DNA from: PALSA-693 sp963780345
GTDB lineage: Bacteria > Actinomycetota > Acidimicrobiia > Acidimicrobiales > Palsa-688
Direction of reading: 5' to 3'
NCBI GenBank assembly: GCA_963780345.1
Contig: CAWABU010000002.1
Coordinates: forward strand, 1-64,000
DNA length: 64,000 nucleotides
The translations under genes and the position numbers were made by a program. Positions 24,522-34,025 of this stretch are shown piece by piece. Position 1 is the stretch's first letter. Every line of letters starts with the position of its first letter. The notes under the pieces are model-generated. The model had not been told where the DNA came from. It saw only the letters and a program-made list of their open reading frames with translations, and made no database searches.

Positions 24522-26669
24522 GTGCGGCAGGCTAGGCCGGTTCAGTTCAGGCGGCGGCTGGCAATTTCCCTCGTGGTCGCGGCGCTCCTGGCCGCCGGGA
24601 TGTCAGGGGTGGTGCCAACCCGCGGGCCGGCGCTCTCCCGGGCCGCCGCGGCTCCGACCGCCACCGGCTTCGGTTCCAACTGGACGGTCTATCACCGAAA
24701 CGCGGCTGGCGGCGGCGCCGATCCCGCAAACACCGACCTGGCCACCGTGAGGCCGGCCTGGACCTCGCCAGGACTCGATGGACAGATCTACGGCGAACCT
24801 CTGGTCGAAGCGGGCCACATCATCGTGGCCACGGAAAACAACACCGTCTACGCCTTGGCTGCCGGATCGGGAACCGTTGTCTGGCGGACGCATATCGCGG
24901 CCCCGGTCCCGAGCAGCGACATCAGTAATGCCGGGGATTGCGGCACCATCGGCCCGACCGTGGGCATTACCTCTACCCCGGTGATCGACCCGGCCCGCAA
25001 TGAGGTGTTCGTGGTTGCGGACGAGCACGCCGGCAGCCATGGCGCGTCGCATCATCTGGTCGGGCTGAGTCTGGCCAGCGGCAGCGAGGTGCTCAACAAG
25101 GCGGTGGACCCGGCCGGGTCGTCGCCCCTGGCCCAGCTGCAGCGCCCCGGCCTGGCCCTCGACGCGGGGCGGGTGATCATCGGTTTTGGCGGCAACAATG
25201 GCGACTGCGGCCCTTACCACGGTTGGTTGGTCGGCGTGCCGGAGGCCGGCGGACCCATCTTGACCTTTGAGGTGGCGGCGGTGCGGGGCGACCGCGAGGG
25301 CGCCATCTGGATGGGCGGCGCGGCGCCAGAAGTTGATAACGCCAACCACATCTGGGTCGCCACCGGCAACGCGGCCACCGCGCCTCCCTATGACGACAGC
25401 GACGCGGTACTGGAGTTCAACGCCAGCCTGCAGTTGCTGGCCCTCTTTGCGCCCTCCGACTGGGCCAGCGACAACGCCAACGACTTCGATATGGGCTCAT
25501 CCGCTCCGGCTCTGCTTCCCAACGGACTGTTGCTCCAGGCCGGGAAGTCGCAGAACGCTTACGCGATCTCGCAGGCTTCTCCCGGCGGTATAGGCGGACA
25601 GCTGGCGACGATGCCCAACTATTGCGGAGGCGACGCCGACGGCGGGAGCGCCGTGAGCGGTGACGTGGTGTACCACCCCTGCGCCAACGGGGTGGTGGCC
25701 AGCCGGGTTACCGCGAATCCGGCAGTCATCACCCAGCTCTGGCAGCAGACCACTGGCTCGTCAGGCGGCTCGCCCATACTGGCGGGAGGGGTCGTGTGGA
25801 CCATGAGCAATGAAAACGGCGACCTCTATGGCCTCAGCCCCTCGACTGGAGAAGTCGTCCGGGGTCCTTTTTCGCTCGGTCCGATCGCGACCGATTTCCC
25901 GACCCCGACCGTCGCGGACGGTCTGTTGCTCGCCGCGGCGACCAATACCGTGGACGCCTTCGAGGGCCCAGCAGGGCTCCCGCCCCCGCCATCGGGAGTT
26001 GGCTTCACCCTCCGACCGGGTACCGCAACCGATCTGGGCGTGGGCGCCAACGGGTCCGTATGGGTCGTGGGTACCAACCCCCAGCCAGGAGGGTTTGGTG
26101 TCTGGCATTGGACCGGGACCGCGTGGGCGTCAGTGCCGGGAGGAGCGGTGCGCATCGCCGTCGACCCGCTCGGCAAACCCTGGGTGGTCAACTCGTTGCA
26201 TCAGATCTTCCATTGGAGCGGCCGCGGCTGGGATCTGGCGCCGGGGTCGGCGAGCGATGTGGGGGTCGGGGCCAACGGGACCGTGTGGGTGGTCGGTACA
26301 AATCCCCTACCCGGCGGGTTCGGTATCTACCGGTGGACCGGAAGAGTTTGGGTGCCCGCCCCCGGAGGGGCGGTGCGGATCGCCGTGGACTCGCAGGGCA
26401 ACCCGTGGGTGGTCAACTCGCTCCATACCATCTATGACTGGAACGGCGCCGGGTGGGCACCGTTGCCGGGTTCTGCCACCGATGTGGGCGTGGGAGCCAA
26501 CGGGCCGGCCTGGGTGATCGGAACCAACCCGGTGAGTGGCGGGTTCGGGATTTTCTCCTGGACAGGTCGGGCCTGGTCTCCGGCGCCCGGCGGCGCCATC
26601 CGGATCGCTGTGGATCCCGGAGACTTTCCGTGGGTGGTCAACGCCGCGCACCGGATCTATTCGTCCTGA
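24522..26669 (+). CDS. Secreted PQQ-type / tectonin-repeat beta-propeller protein
   Basis: 715 residues. The signal peptide (LAISLVVAALLAAGMSGVV) is followed by a PQQ-like propeller (GTVVWRTHIAAPVPSSD, PVIDPARNEVFVVADEHAG, NGLLLQAGKSQNAYAIS). From about residue 500 come three near-identical ~75-residue tectonin-type repeats, each with DxGVGANGxxWVxGTNP, GGFGxxxWTGxxW and GGAxRIAVDPxxxPWVVN. Likely extracellular and perhaps glycan-binding; no enzyme residues are evident. GTG start at 24522. It stands alone, 1.55 kb right of attR. Confidence 0.8.
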   Translation: MRQARPVQFRRRLAISLVVAALLAAGMSGVVPTRGPALSRAAAAPTATGFGSNWTVYHRNAAGGGADPANTDLATVRPAWTSPGLDGQIYGEPLVEAGHIIVATENNTVYALAAGSGTVVWRTHIAAPVPSSDISNAGDCGTIGPTVGITSTPVIDPARNEVFVVADEHAGSHGASHHLVGLSLASGSEVLNKAVDPAGSSPLAQLQRPGLALDAGRVIIGFGGNNGDCGPYHGWLVGVPEAGGPILTFEVAAVRGDREGAIWMGGAAPEVDNANHIWVATGNAATAPPYDDSDAVLEFNASLQLLALFAPSDWASDNANDFDMGSSAPALLPNGLLLQAGKSQNAYAISQASPGGIGGQLATMPNYCGGDADGGSAVSGDVVYHPCANGVVASRVTANPAVITQLWQQTTGSSGGSPILAGGVVWTMSNENGDLYGLSPSTGEVVRGPFSLGPIATDFPTPTVADGLLLAAATNTVDAFEGPAGLPPPPSGVGFTLRPGTATDLGVGANGSVWVVGTNPQPGGFGVWHWTGTAWASVPGGAVRIAVDPLGKPWVVNSLHQIFHWSGRGWDLAPGSASDVGVGANGTVWVVGTNPLPGGFGIYRWTGRVWVPAPGGAVRIAVDSQGNPWVVNSLHTIYDWNGAGWAPLPGSATDVGVGANGPAWVIGTNPVSGGFGIFSWTGRAWSPAPGGAIRIAVDPGDFPWVVNAAHRIYSS

Positions 26670-26877
26670 CCCTCATCGGAACCGTCAACCGCGACCCGCC
26701 GGGATGGTCGGTAGCCACCGACAACCACCACCTGCGAAGAGTCCTCTTTCGAAGCTGCCGAGGATCACCCGGCTCGCTTGCCGTTAGGACAGGTCGCTCG
26801 AAGGCATCGGCGACAGAGCGGCCACCACCTTCCGCTGTCCGCCGGCTCATCTACACGACGGGCGTGACTGCCCTCCG

Positions 26878-27783
26878 TCAACTCTCCGTCGCAGGTACCG
26901 TCAGGTCACGCACAGATACGGACTGTCGCGGATCGGCGCCAGGATGGCGTCGAGGCCAACGCCCGGACTCAGCGGCAGCAAAGAACCGGGCCGCCATGTC
27001 GTTGAAACTGTCGGGTTCTTCAAGGTTGATTCCGTGGCCGGTCTGGGGACACATCCAGAGGCCGGCTCGGGGAAGCACGCGCTTCAAGAACACATTCGTC
27101 TCGATGACCGGGTCATCCTCGTCTCCGACGGCAAGGAGGACAGGGATATCGAGGTCCCGAAGTCCAGCCTCAAAGTCGTAGAGAGACGGGCGACGACCCT
27201 GAAAGTTTCGCATGGTCAAGGCGGATCCGGTGGCGGAATGCTCCCCCAGGTATTGGCTGAACTCCTGCCACCCACGAGGATCCTTATTTCGCAGCTGAAT
27301 ACGGGTTGCTCCGTTAGCGATCACCGATGCAGCAGAGGCCATCCCTTCTCTGCGCATGCGTTCCGCACCCTCGTTGGAGTCGTTCATAAACTTGTCGCGC
27401 TGGCCGCGGGGAGCACCAGAACCACCGCTAGCGAACAGTAATGAGGTGACTCGATCGGAAAATTGGAGGGCAAACTGTAGCCCGGTATACGCCCCCATGC
27501 TCAGTCCGACGATGTGGGCGCGATCGATCCCAAACCCGTCCAAGATCGCCCGCAAGTCTCGGCGCTGCCAATCGTAAGTGTAGGCCTCGTCGGTCTCGGG
27601 GACCTCCGAAGGCGGATAGCCCCTGGCGTTGTACGTGATACAGCGATAGTCCCGGCTGAATCGACGCACCTGGCCCTCCCACGTACGGAGGTCCGCGGCG
27701 AACTCATGTAGCCAAATGATGGGGGGCCCGCTCCCGGTCTGCTCGGCGTACAACTGCACACCGTCACCCTGAACATACGGCAA
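26878..27783 (-). CDS. Alpha/beta hydrolase
   Basis: 301 residues. Nucleophile elbow GLSMGAYTG (Ser about residue 95), acid in LAVGDEDDPV, and His in CPQTGHGINLEEP complete the catalytic triad. The oxyanion-side HEFAADLRTWEGQV is typical of the esterase/lactonase-type family. Cytoplasmic, with no signal peptide. 95 residues separate the triad Ser from the family start, as usual. The substrate is unknown. Confidence 0.88.
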   Translation of the reverse strand: MPYVQGDGVQLYAEQTGSGPPIIWLHEFAADLRTWEGQVRRFSRDYRCITYNARGYPPSEVPETDEAYTYDWQRRDLRAILDGFGIDRAHIVGLSMGAYTGLQFALQFSDRVTSLLFASGGSGAPRGQRDKFMNDSNEGAERMRREGMASAASVIANGATRIQLRNKDPRGWQEFSQYLGEHSATGSALTMRNFQGRRPSLYDFEAGLRDLDIPVLLAVGDEDDPVIETNVFLKRVLPRAGLWMCPQTGHGINLEEPDSFNDMAARFFAAAESGRWPRRHPGADPRQSVSVRDLTVPATES

Positions 27784-28038
27784 AGCACCCCTCCCTTATC
27801 TGTCGGACACTGTGCCGTCGAACGATACAAGGTAGACCTGACTGCACCGAGGTCCGGACAATTCTGAGCCAGTGAGGCGACCAGTCCTCAGCCAGAAGGA
27901 CGTCGATTCACTCCGCCCGGGTCAACTCGGACGGAGCGAACCAGACCGGCACCTCCGTGATCTGCACCGGCGCCATCGGCGTCCCGGGAGCACAGCCCGG
28001 CGCCTCCGGGCTGATACCACCGCGACGCCGTCAACGGA

Positions 28039-28332
28039 TCAGCCGACCCGCTCGCTCGTCTGCGCCACCGGTGTGACGTTGGTGTAGTTCGGCACGTCTG
28101 CGGCCAGATCGGCACCCCCGGTCCGGCCGAGCGCCTGTTGCATGGCCTCGAGCGAGTCGAACCAGATGTGGGCCGCAGCTACGTAGGGGCCGTCAATACC
28201 CCTGTCGATCTCGACTTTGGCGTCCTCGATGCCCCACGTCTGCAAGGCGAGCGGGATGTGCTTGTCGCGGTAGTAGTCGTGGTCGAAGGTGGCACCCTCG
28301 GTCTTCGGATACAGAACGCTGAATCGGATCAT
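28039..28332 (-). CDS. EthD family protein
   Basis: 97 residues of the EthD (TIGR02118) dimeric ferredoxin-like fold: IRFSVLYPKTEGATFDHDYY, RDKHIPLALQ, then AAAHIWFDSLEAMQQAL. Such proteins accompany oxidative catabolic enzymes. Start at ATG 28332; the longer upstream frame to 28554 is not family-like. Confidence 0.88.
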   Translation of the reverse strand: MIRFSVLYPKTEGATFDHDYYRDKHIPLALQTWGIEDAKVEIDRGIDGPYVAAAHIWFDSLEAMQQALGRTGGADLAADVPNYTNVTPVAQTSERVG

Positions 28333-28645
28333 GCACCCAGTCTTGCCGATCCGACTGTTGGCCGCTCGGGGCGGGGCCGGGGGCCGGATCGGGGCCGAGG
28401 GGGCGGGCCATCGCCTGGCCGGACCAAGGGCGACCCGCAGGCGGGGGGTGCTCGTCACGGGAGCGGCGACGCTTGCGGTTCCTGTCTGACCGGAACGACG
28501 ACTGGTCTCCACCGCAGGCGTCGCCGGGTCGACCGTCAGAAATGGACCTACCATCGCGGCCGCAGTGCCGTCGGCTGCACCACCCGCCGGCTCGGTCTGC
28601 TGGGTCAGAGATATGGGTGCCCGGAGTCACCAGGAGGCGCACGAG
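28333..28645. other. Intergenic stretch without a recognised feature
   Basis: 313-bp divergent promoter region between the EthD and PNPOx-family genes. I see no gene or convincing operator. Confidence 0.5.
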
Positions 28646-29227
28646 ATGTCAGCCATGTACCACGACGGTTCCCGGCGGCTGCAGGACCGCTTTGATACCC
28701 GACGCCTGGCCAACCGACTCGAGGAGGTGACGGTCCACCGGGAGTTCACCAAGAGTGAAACGGCGCTCATCGAGCGGTGCCCGATGTTCTTCCTCGCCAC
28801 CGCCGACGGCGAAGGCTGGCCGGACTGCTCGTACAAGGGCGGGATGCCGGGATTCGTCCGGGTGGTGGACTCGAACACCGTCGCCTTTCCCAGCTACGAC
28901 GGTAACGGGATGTTCCGCAGCCTTGGAAACATCGTGCTCAACCCGAAGGTGGGACTCTTGTTCGTGGACTGGGAGCAGTCGAACCGGCTCCGGGTGAGCG
29001 GAACTGCGTCATTGCACGACGACGACGACCTCCTCGCCGCCTTCGAGGGGGCCCAGCTCGTCGTACGGGTCCGAGCCGAACGGATCTTCCCCAACTGTCC
29101 CAGGTACATCCACCGCATGACGCTGCACGAGCATTCGGTATATGCGCCTCGACCGGGTCACGTGCCGCCCGAGCCGGAGTGGAAGCAGATGGAGCTGTTC
29201 AGGGACCACTTGCCGGGGACCGCTTGA
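28646..29227 (+). CDS. Pyridoxamine 5'-phosphate oxidase family protein
   Basis: 193 residues, split beta-barrel flavin/F420-binding fold: FFLATADGEGWPDCSYKGG, NTVAFPSYDGNGMFRSLGNI and VGLLFVDWEQSNRLRVSGTA are diagnostic. Probably binds FMN or F420; the substrate is unknown. Start at ATG 28646. Confidence 0.87.
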   Translation: MSAMYHDGSRRLQDRFDTRRLANRLEEVTVHREFTKSETALIERCPMFFLATADGEGWPDCSYKGGMPGFVRVVDSNTVAFPSYDGNGMFRSLGNIVLNPKVGLLFVDWEQSNRLRVSGTASLHDDDDLLAAFEGAQLVVRVRAERIFPNCPRYIHRMTLHEHSVYAPRPGHVPPEPEWKQMELFRDHLPGTA

Positions 29228-29353
29228 GGCCGGCCGGCCGCTCCGCCCTCGTTGGGTCCGGGGCGGGCCGCCGGCCGCGCCGTGGGCCTGGCTCACTCGC
29301 CGGTGGGGGGCCCGCACCCGGGGTGCCTGAGGTGGTCGTGGCCAGATCCAGAG

Positions 29354-29698
29354 TCATCGAGGCTGGCGGTCTCGGCCCTTCCAGGCCTGATAGTCCTCCG
29401 GCAAACAGACGGCGCAAGGCCGGTATCCAGCCGCCACCGCGTGTGCGGCACTGGCAAAGAACACCCGGTGCGAGACGTAGGCGCCCCGACGGATGGCTCG
29501 GCGGGCCGCCGGACAGTCCAGCCGACCGTAGATCTTCAACGACCGGTTACCCCCGAGCGCACCCTTCGCGGCGCTGACGTAGGATCGGCCGTCCGGGCCG
29601 ACCAGTTGGTAGTGTTTCCTCGGTTCGTCGTTCGCCGATGTGTTCGCCGGCCTGGGCGCCCATCCTGCCAATGGCTGCAACCGGCTCATGAGGGACAT
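29354..29698 (-). CDS. Ada-type metal-binding domain protein (stand-alone)
   Basis: 114 residues. GRLDCPAARRA and YRPCAVCLPEDYQAWK are the Zn-binding half of the Ada methyl-phosphotriester domain, without the AraC HTH or the methyltransferase. Three conserved Cys are visible. It starts 7 bp after the MGMT stop, so the two are co-transcribed and together resemble a split Ada. Confidence 0.8.
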   Translation of the reverse strand: MSLMSRLQPLAGWAPRPANTSANDEPRKHYQLVGPDGRSYVSAAKGALGGNRSLKIYGRLDCPAARRAIRRGAYVSHRVFFASAAHAVAAGYRPCAVCLPEDYQAWKGRDRQPR

Positions 29699-29705
29699 CG
29701 GACGG

Positions 29706-30248
29706 TCAAAACAACCGTCCGGAGCTGCCGGCGAAGCCCTGCTCGAGATCGAGCAGAAAGCGCTTGCGCTTCAGCCCGCCCGTATAACCCGCCAGCCGCC
29801 CACTGGCACCCACCACCCGATGACAGGGGATGACGATGGACAGGGGGTTGCGAGCCACCGCGGCACCGACCTCCTGGGCCGTCGTGCCGTCCCCGAGCTC
29901 GCGGGCCAGCTGCCCGTAGGTGGTGACCTCGCCGTAAGGGATGTCACCCACCTGGGCCCACACCTTCCGGTCGTGGTCGGTCCCGATCGGCCGATACCGC
30001 AGGTCGAAGCGACGTCGCGCTCCGGCCAGGTATTCACTCAATTCTCTCTCGAAGTCAATGAATCTCTCTGTGCCGGGCGGGCCGAGGGTCCCCGGCGACG
30101 GGGCCGGGTGGTGACCGGGGTAGAAGACGCCGATCAGGTCCTCCGACTGCCGCACCACCGTCAACTCGCCGAGCGCCGAAGCCACGGCGACGTGGGCCGC
30201 ACGATTCCTTTCCAATGGCACCAAGAGTTGCCCTTCCAACCAGCTCAT
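29706..30248 (-). CDS. ogt: Methylated-DNA--[protein]-cysteine S-methyltransferase
   Basis: 180-residue suicidal repair protein for O6-alkylguanine. The acceptor motif IPCHRVVG is intact, with the Asn-containing GAAVARNPLSIVIPC block, IPYGEVTTYGQLAREL winged helix and C-terminal GYTGGLKRKRFLLDLE. The N-terminal domain (FERELSEYLAGARRRFDLRY) is of Ogt length. Start at ATG 30248; the upstream extension is spurious. Operon with the Ada-type protein. Confidence 0.95.
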   Translation of the reverse strand: MSWLEGQLLVPLERNRAAHVAVASALGELTVVRQSEDLIGVFYPGHHPAPSPGTLGPPGTERFIDFERELSEYLAGARRRFDLRYRPIGTDHDRKVWAQVGDIPYGEVTTYGQLARELGDGTTAQEVGAAVARNPLSIVIPCHRVVGASGRLAGYTGGLKRKRFLLDLEQGFAGSSGRLF

Positions 30249-30460
30249 GCTCTCTCGCTCTCCCTTTCTTCCTCTGCTACCGGAGCAAACGCCGTCGCCA
30301 CCCGGTTCGTGAGGTCCGCCTGGCAATGCTCGGCCGTCGGGCGGCGGCCAGGCCCGGGAGCACACGGCGTGACAGCAACGGATCGACCGCCACCGGACAC
30401 GAGCCGAGCCCGTCGATCCTCAGGACCTCACGAGGCGGAGGCGCCCGTCGTTACGAAGGC

Positions 30461-30871
30461 ATGACTGCACTCGAAGCACCACTGGCTCGGCCGGCCCCGT
30501 TGACCACCTCGCAGGTCGAGACCATGCATCACCTCTGGTGGGCGGCTGGCTTGCCGCCCACGTTCGGATACGAGACCGTCACGCTCGCACTCGCGGTCGC
30601 TTCGGATCAAACGCTCGCCGCCGCCTTGACCTCGGTGAATCTCGACGATGCCCGTTCCGTCGAGACCGGCCTGGACGCCCTGCTCCATTGGCGTCATCGC
30701 AGATTCCCATCCACGCCGTTAGGTCACTCCTCGGCGCGCCAAGGGGCTACTGGCGCTGGCGCTGCAGCCAGTCGTAGGCCTCGTCGGCCAAGGACGGCGG
30801 CCGGTCCCGGACGACCTGCTCGGCCCGATCGAGCCGCCGATTCAAGCGTCGAATTTGATGACAACCGATAA
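30461..30871 (+). CDS. Hypothetical protein, doubtful C-terminus
   Basis: 136 residues from ATG 30461. The first 85 residues (TTSQVETMHHLWWAAGLPPT, YETVTLALAVASDQTLAAAL) look protein-like. The C-terminal 50 residues are Arg/Ala/Pro-rich and antisense to the convincing gene at 30747-30926, so the real end may be earlier. Confidence 0.4.
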   Translation: MTALEAPLARPAPLTTSQVETMHHLWWAAGLPPTFGYETVTLALAVASDQTLAAALTSVNLDDARSVETGLDALLHWRHRRFPSTPLGHSSARQGATGAGAAASRRPRRPRTAAGPGRPARPDRAADSSVEFDDNR

Positions 30872-30926
30872 GCAGGGTCGCGCCGGCCCAGACCAGAATC
30901 CCCACCACCACGATCAGTCCCACCAT
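30747..30926 (-). CDS. Small single-pass membrane protein
   Basis: 59 residues. An N-terminal transmembrane helix (MVGLIVVVGILVWAGATLLI) is followed by an amphipathic, charged helix (RRLNRRLDRAEQVVRD) and the tail LADEAYDWLQRQRQ. ATG start at 30926 with clean codon use. 87 bp upstream on the same strand lies the end of the MetE-like gene, which could be co-transcribed with it. Confidence 0.7.
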   Translation of the reverse strand: MVGLIVVVGILVWAGATLLIGCHQIRRLNRRLDRAEQVVRDRPPSLADEAYDWLQRQRQ

Positions 30927-31013
30927 GGCGCCAGCGTACCCATTCGCTCCGCCCGGTCATGGTGGTGGCGCCGGCGGTTTTACATCCCGGCGATCGCTCC
31001 TCGATCCGGGGCG

Positions 31014-32156
31014 TCACCCGGAGAGCCTTCGAGAGGCGATCTCACAGCCCCGGGCCAGGCTCTCAAGTTTGGCCCACGCCACGTCGGGGTCGATGCCTCG
31101 CATGCCGACATGGATGGAGAACCCGCAGTCCACCCCGGCCATCAGCCGATCCGGGCCCACCACCCCAACCCACCGTTCCAGCCGCTGGGCGACGAGCTCG
31201 GGATGCTCGATGTAGTTGGATTGGGGCTCAATCACGCCGGGGCAGATGACTTTGTCGCCGGGCACCCCGAGCTCGGCCAGCGAGGCCCACTCGTGGGCAT
31301 GACGGGGGTTTGCGCCCTCGAAGAGAACGGTCTGGGGCTTGGCCGTCCAGACCAGGTCGATGATGTCGGCCAACGGCACGTCTCGATGATGCGGCCCCGG
31401 ATAGTTGCCCCAGCACACGTGCATGCGGAGCTGCTCGGCGGGGATGTTGCGTACAGCGTGGTTGAGGGCGTCGAGGTTGACCGCGATGGCCCGCCGGAAG
31501 GCGTCGAGGTCCAGCCCGGAATAGGCCGTGTGCCGGCCCATCGCCAGGTCCGGGCAGTCGAGTTGCACGGTCACGCCGGCGGCGGCGATGGCTTCGTACT
31601 CGGGGCGCATGGCCTCGGCGATGGCGAAGACGTATTGCTCGCGGTCTCCGTAGTACTCGTCATTGAAAAAGAGGGAGATGACGCCGGGCGAGGCAGCCGA
31701 GGAAAATGTGGCGGAGGCATTGGCGGCTCGGGCTGCGGCCACCAGATGCTCCATGTCGCGCCTCGCGGCGTCGGGATCCTTGACGCCGACGGGTGCGACG
31801 CAGCTGGGCGCAGAGCGCTTACGTCGGCCGGGGTTGGACTGGACGAGCTCTACGCTGCGGGGGAAGTCATGGAGGTCGTCGAAGTGGTAGCTGTCCGCGC
31901 TTTCGCCCTCGAATCCGGTAAGGCGGTCCTTGACGTAGGTCGCGTAGGACGGCTTGGACATCTCGCCGTCGTTGACGATCGAGATACCGGCGTTCACCTG
32001 TCGTCGCACCACCTCAGCCACCGCGTCCTCGACCCGTGCCTCCAGGGCGGCCGCGTCGACAGGGATGCCGTCGCCGATCGCCCACATGATCTGCACCAGG
32101 TCGTCGGGTCGGGGCAGGCTCCCGGTGTGGGTACAGCGGATGCGGTCTGCGCTCAT
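31014..32156 (-). CDS. Cobalamin-independent methionine synthase-like (MetE C-terminal family)
   Basis: 380 residues: a stand-alone UROD/MetE-type barrel. Seen: TGSLPRPDDLVQ at the N-terminus, IVNDGEMSKPSY, and the probable Zn ligands in MHVCWGNYPG, LFEGANPRHAHEW and GVDCGFSIHV. It lacks the MetE N-terminal half, so it may use an alternative methyl donor or act in alkyl transfer (as in epoxyalkane:CoM transferases) rather than standard methionine synthesis. Divergent from the ACT-domain gene. Confidence 0.82.
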   Translation of the reverse strand: MSADRIRCTHTGSLPRPDDLVQIMWAIGDGIPVDAAALEARVEDAVAEVVRRQVNAGISIVNDGEMSKPSYATYVKDRLTGFEGESADSYHFDDLHDFPRSVELVQSNPGRRKRSAPSCVAPVGVKDPDAARRDMEHLVAAARAANASATFSSAASPGVISLFFNDEYYGDREQYVFAIAEAMRPEYEAIAAAGVTVQLDCPDLAMGRHTAYSGLDLDAFRRAIAVNLDALNHAVRNIPAEQLRMHVCWGNYPGPHHRDVPLADIIDLVWTAKPQTVLFEGANPRHAHEWASLAELGVPGDKVICPGVIEPQSNYIEHPELVAQRLERWVGVVGPDRLMAGVDCGFSIHVGMRGIDPDVAWAKLESLARGCEIASRRLSG

Positions 32157-32391
32157 CGTTATCGTCCCTCGCCAGGTGCTTCAGATCGAAGCGCCAGGGG
32201 GGACCCCGGGCATGGCCATGGTAAGGAGTTTGCCGCGTCCCGGCCGGTGTCCATGCCATCGCGAGGCCGCGACCGCTTCGGCCCGCTCGGCCGGAACCGG
32301 GTCGGGATTCCGACTACGGGCGCCGGGTACCAGTCTTCCGGCGACGCCGGAGGGATGCGAGAATGGGCCCTCACCGATTGCGGGGGGTCAG

Positions 32392-32775
32392 ATGGTCGAC
32401 CTGGTCATCGACATCGACAACACTCCGGGCTCACTGGCCAAGGTGGCGGCCGCCATAAGCGACGCCGGCGTCAACATCGCCTCGGCCGCCTGCTTCGGAT
32501 CCGGTGGGCGGGCGGAGCTTCATATCCTCGTGCCCTATCCGGAGGCGGCCAAGCACGCACTGGCGATTTCGGCTCTGGCGGTCACCCGGGAGCGGGAAGT
32601 CGTCGTGGTCGACGTCGTGGATCGACCGGGTGTCCTGGCCGACCTGACCCGGCAGATCGCCGAGGCCGGCGTGGACCTGGACCTCATCTATGTCGCCACC
32701 CAGAACCGGGTGGTCTTCGGGGCCCCCGATCTCACCGCCCTGCGGACGGCCTTGGGGGCTGCTACCGGCTGGTAG
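32392..32775 (+). CDS. Tandem ACT-domain protein
   Basis: 127 residues built of two ACT domains (about 1-60 and 62-127): VIDIDNTPGSLAKVAAAISD and VDVVDRPGVLADLTRQIAEA are the paired ligand-binding strands and loops. Such proteins sense amino acids, but no enzymatic domain is attached. Start at ATG 32392. The 235-bp space to the MetE-like gene is a divergent promoter region without a recognised site. Confidence 0.85.
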   Translation: MVDLVIDIDNTPGSLAKVAAAISDAGVNIASAACFGSGGRAELHILVPYPEAAKHALAISALAVTREREVVVVDVVDRPGVLADLTRQIAEAGVDLDLIYVATQNRVVFGAPDLTALRTALGAATGW

Positions 32776-32830
32776 TTCCACCGCGGCGGCGCTTCGGTCG
32801 TGACTTGCTGGGTCTGCGAGTCGGCAGGGA

Positions 32831-34025
32831 CTACATGAAGTTGCGGGTGTGAAGGACGGAGAGCTCGGCCGCTTCATCATCGGTGAAGCCGAGCCGGACC
32901 AGGCGACGGCGGCGCCCCTCGTCCATCTCCTGCTGAAGCCGTTGCACCCGGGTCCACCCGTCCGCGATGGCCTCCGGGGACCATTCGCCCGCTGCCAGCA
33001 CAACCAGAGCGTCATGAACGGACTCAGCCAATCCGGCCGTCGACACCAGCACGTCGTGCCGCCGCCTTACGGCTGCCGCCAGGCGCGGCCGGACCGAGGG
33101 CTCGGCCCGGAGGTGCTCACCCAGATGCCCCATCGCGAAGGCGACGTGACGGGCCTCGTCCTGCAGGGAAAGGTGGGCGATGCGAGCGGTCACGGGATCG
33201 GGCGAGTGGTGTTCAAGGAATGACAGGAGCGACAGAAACGTCCCCTCGCCCAGCACCGACAGCAGGAAGGAGGCGGCCGGCCAGTCCGGCTCGTCGAGCA
33301 GGGTCTGGAGCGACGCCCGGCCACCGGCACCGGAGACCCCGAGCTCCCGCCCGCAGAGTCGGGCGCGGCGAGTGAACACCTCGACGTGACGGGCTTCGTC
33401 GGCCAGCTGGGTGGCGAGGAATTGCAGCGTTTCCCGGAAGTGAGGGTGCACCCGCCCGATGAAGCGAGCCGGCACCATGAAGGCGGCTTGTTCGTTCTCC
33501 ACCAGATAGGTCATCACCTGGACGACGGCCGCTTCCACCTCATCGGGCAGTCGCGGCGGCGTCCAGTCGATGGCCGTCTCAGGGTTCCACTGTCCTGCCC
33601 GCGGCCTGGGCGTAGAGCTTGGGGGCGAGATCGGTCCACACCTCCTGGCGCCAAGCCAGATCGGCGCCGACCAGCGGTGGGGCGCCCTGCTCGATCAGCG
33701 CCCCCCGCGCCGCCAACCCCCAGCTCGCAGGCGGCCGCTCCGTCACGCCGTCGGGCGCGCCGGCCCGCTCTGCCCCCGCCATCCGCCGGTCGCCGGCGTC
33801 GCCCCGGACGACCAGATCCCCCACCACCTGGTGGCCCCGGCGCCGGCCCCACGGGCCCAGATGGGCGGGGAGGTGCGGTCCGCCACCGACGACCCTGAGC
33901 CGTTCGCCGGGCCGAAGTCCCGCCAGGGCGCGGTCGAGCAGCAGATGGCCGCCAGCGTCGAGCCCTACGGGACCAAGGTCCACCTCTCGTACGACTGCCC
34001 CCGGGCCCTCAGGGTCGGTAGCCAT
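32831..34025 (-). CDS. TusA-like / ferritin-like diiron protein, apparent frameshift
   Basis: Read as one gene of about 395 residues. The N-terminal part, 34025 to about 33600, has a TusA/DUF2249-like start (VDLGPVGLDAGGHLLLDRAL, GERLRVVGGGPHLPAHL) and ends LAPKLYAQAAG. After a one-base shift at 33590-33605 the frame continues QWNPETAIDW and the ferritin-like domain with two ExxH motifs (ADEARHVEVF, QDEARHVAFA). The C-terminus is LSVLHTRNFM. It overlaps the PhnD-like gene by 17 bp. Fusion is inferred from the continuous reading across the shift; two separate genes are less likely. Confidence 0.7.
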
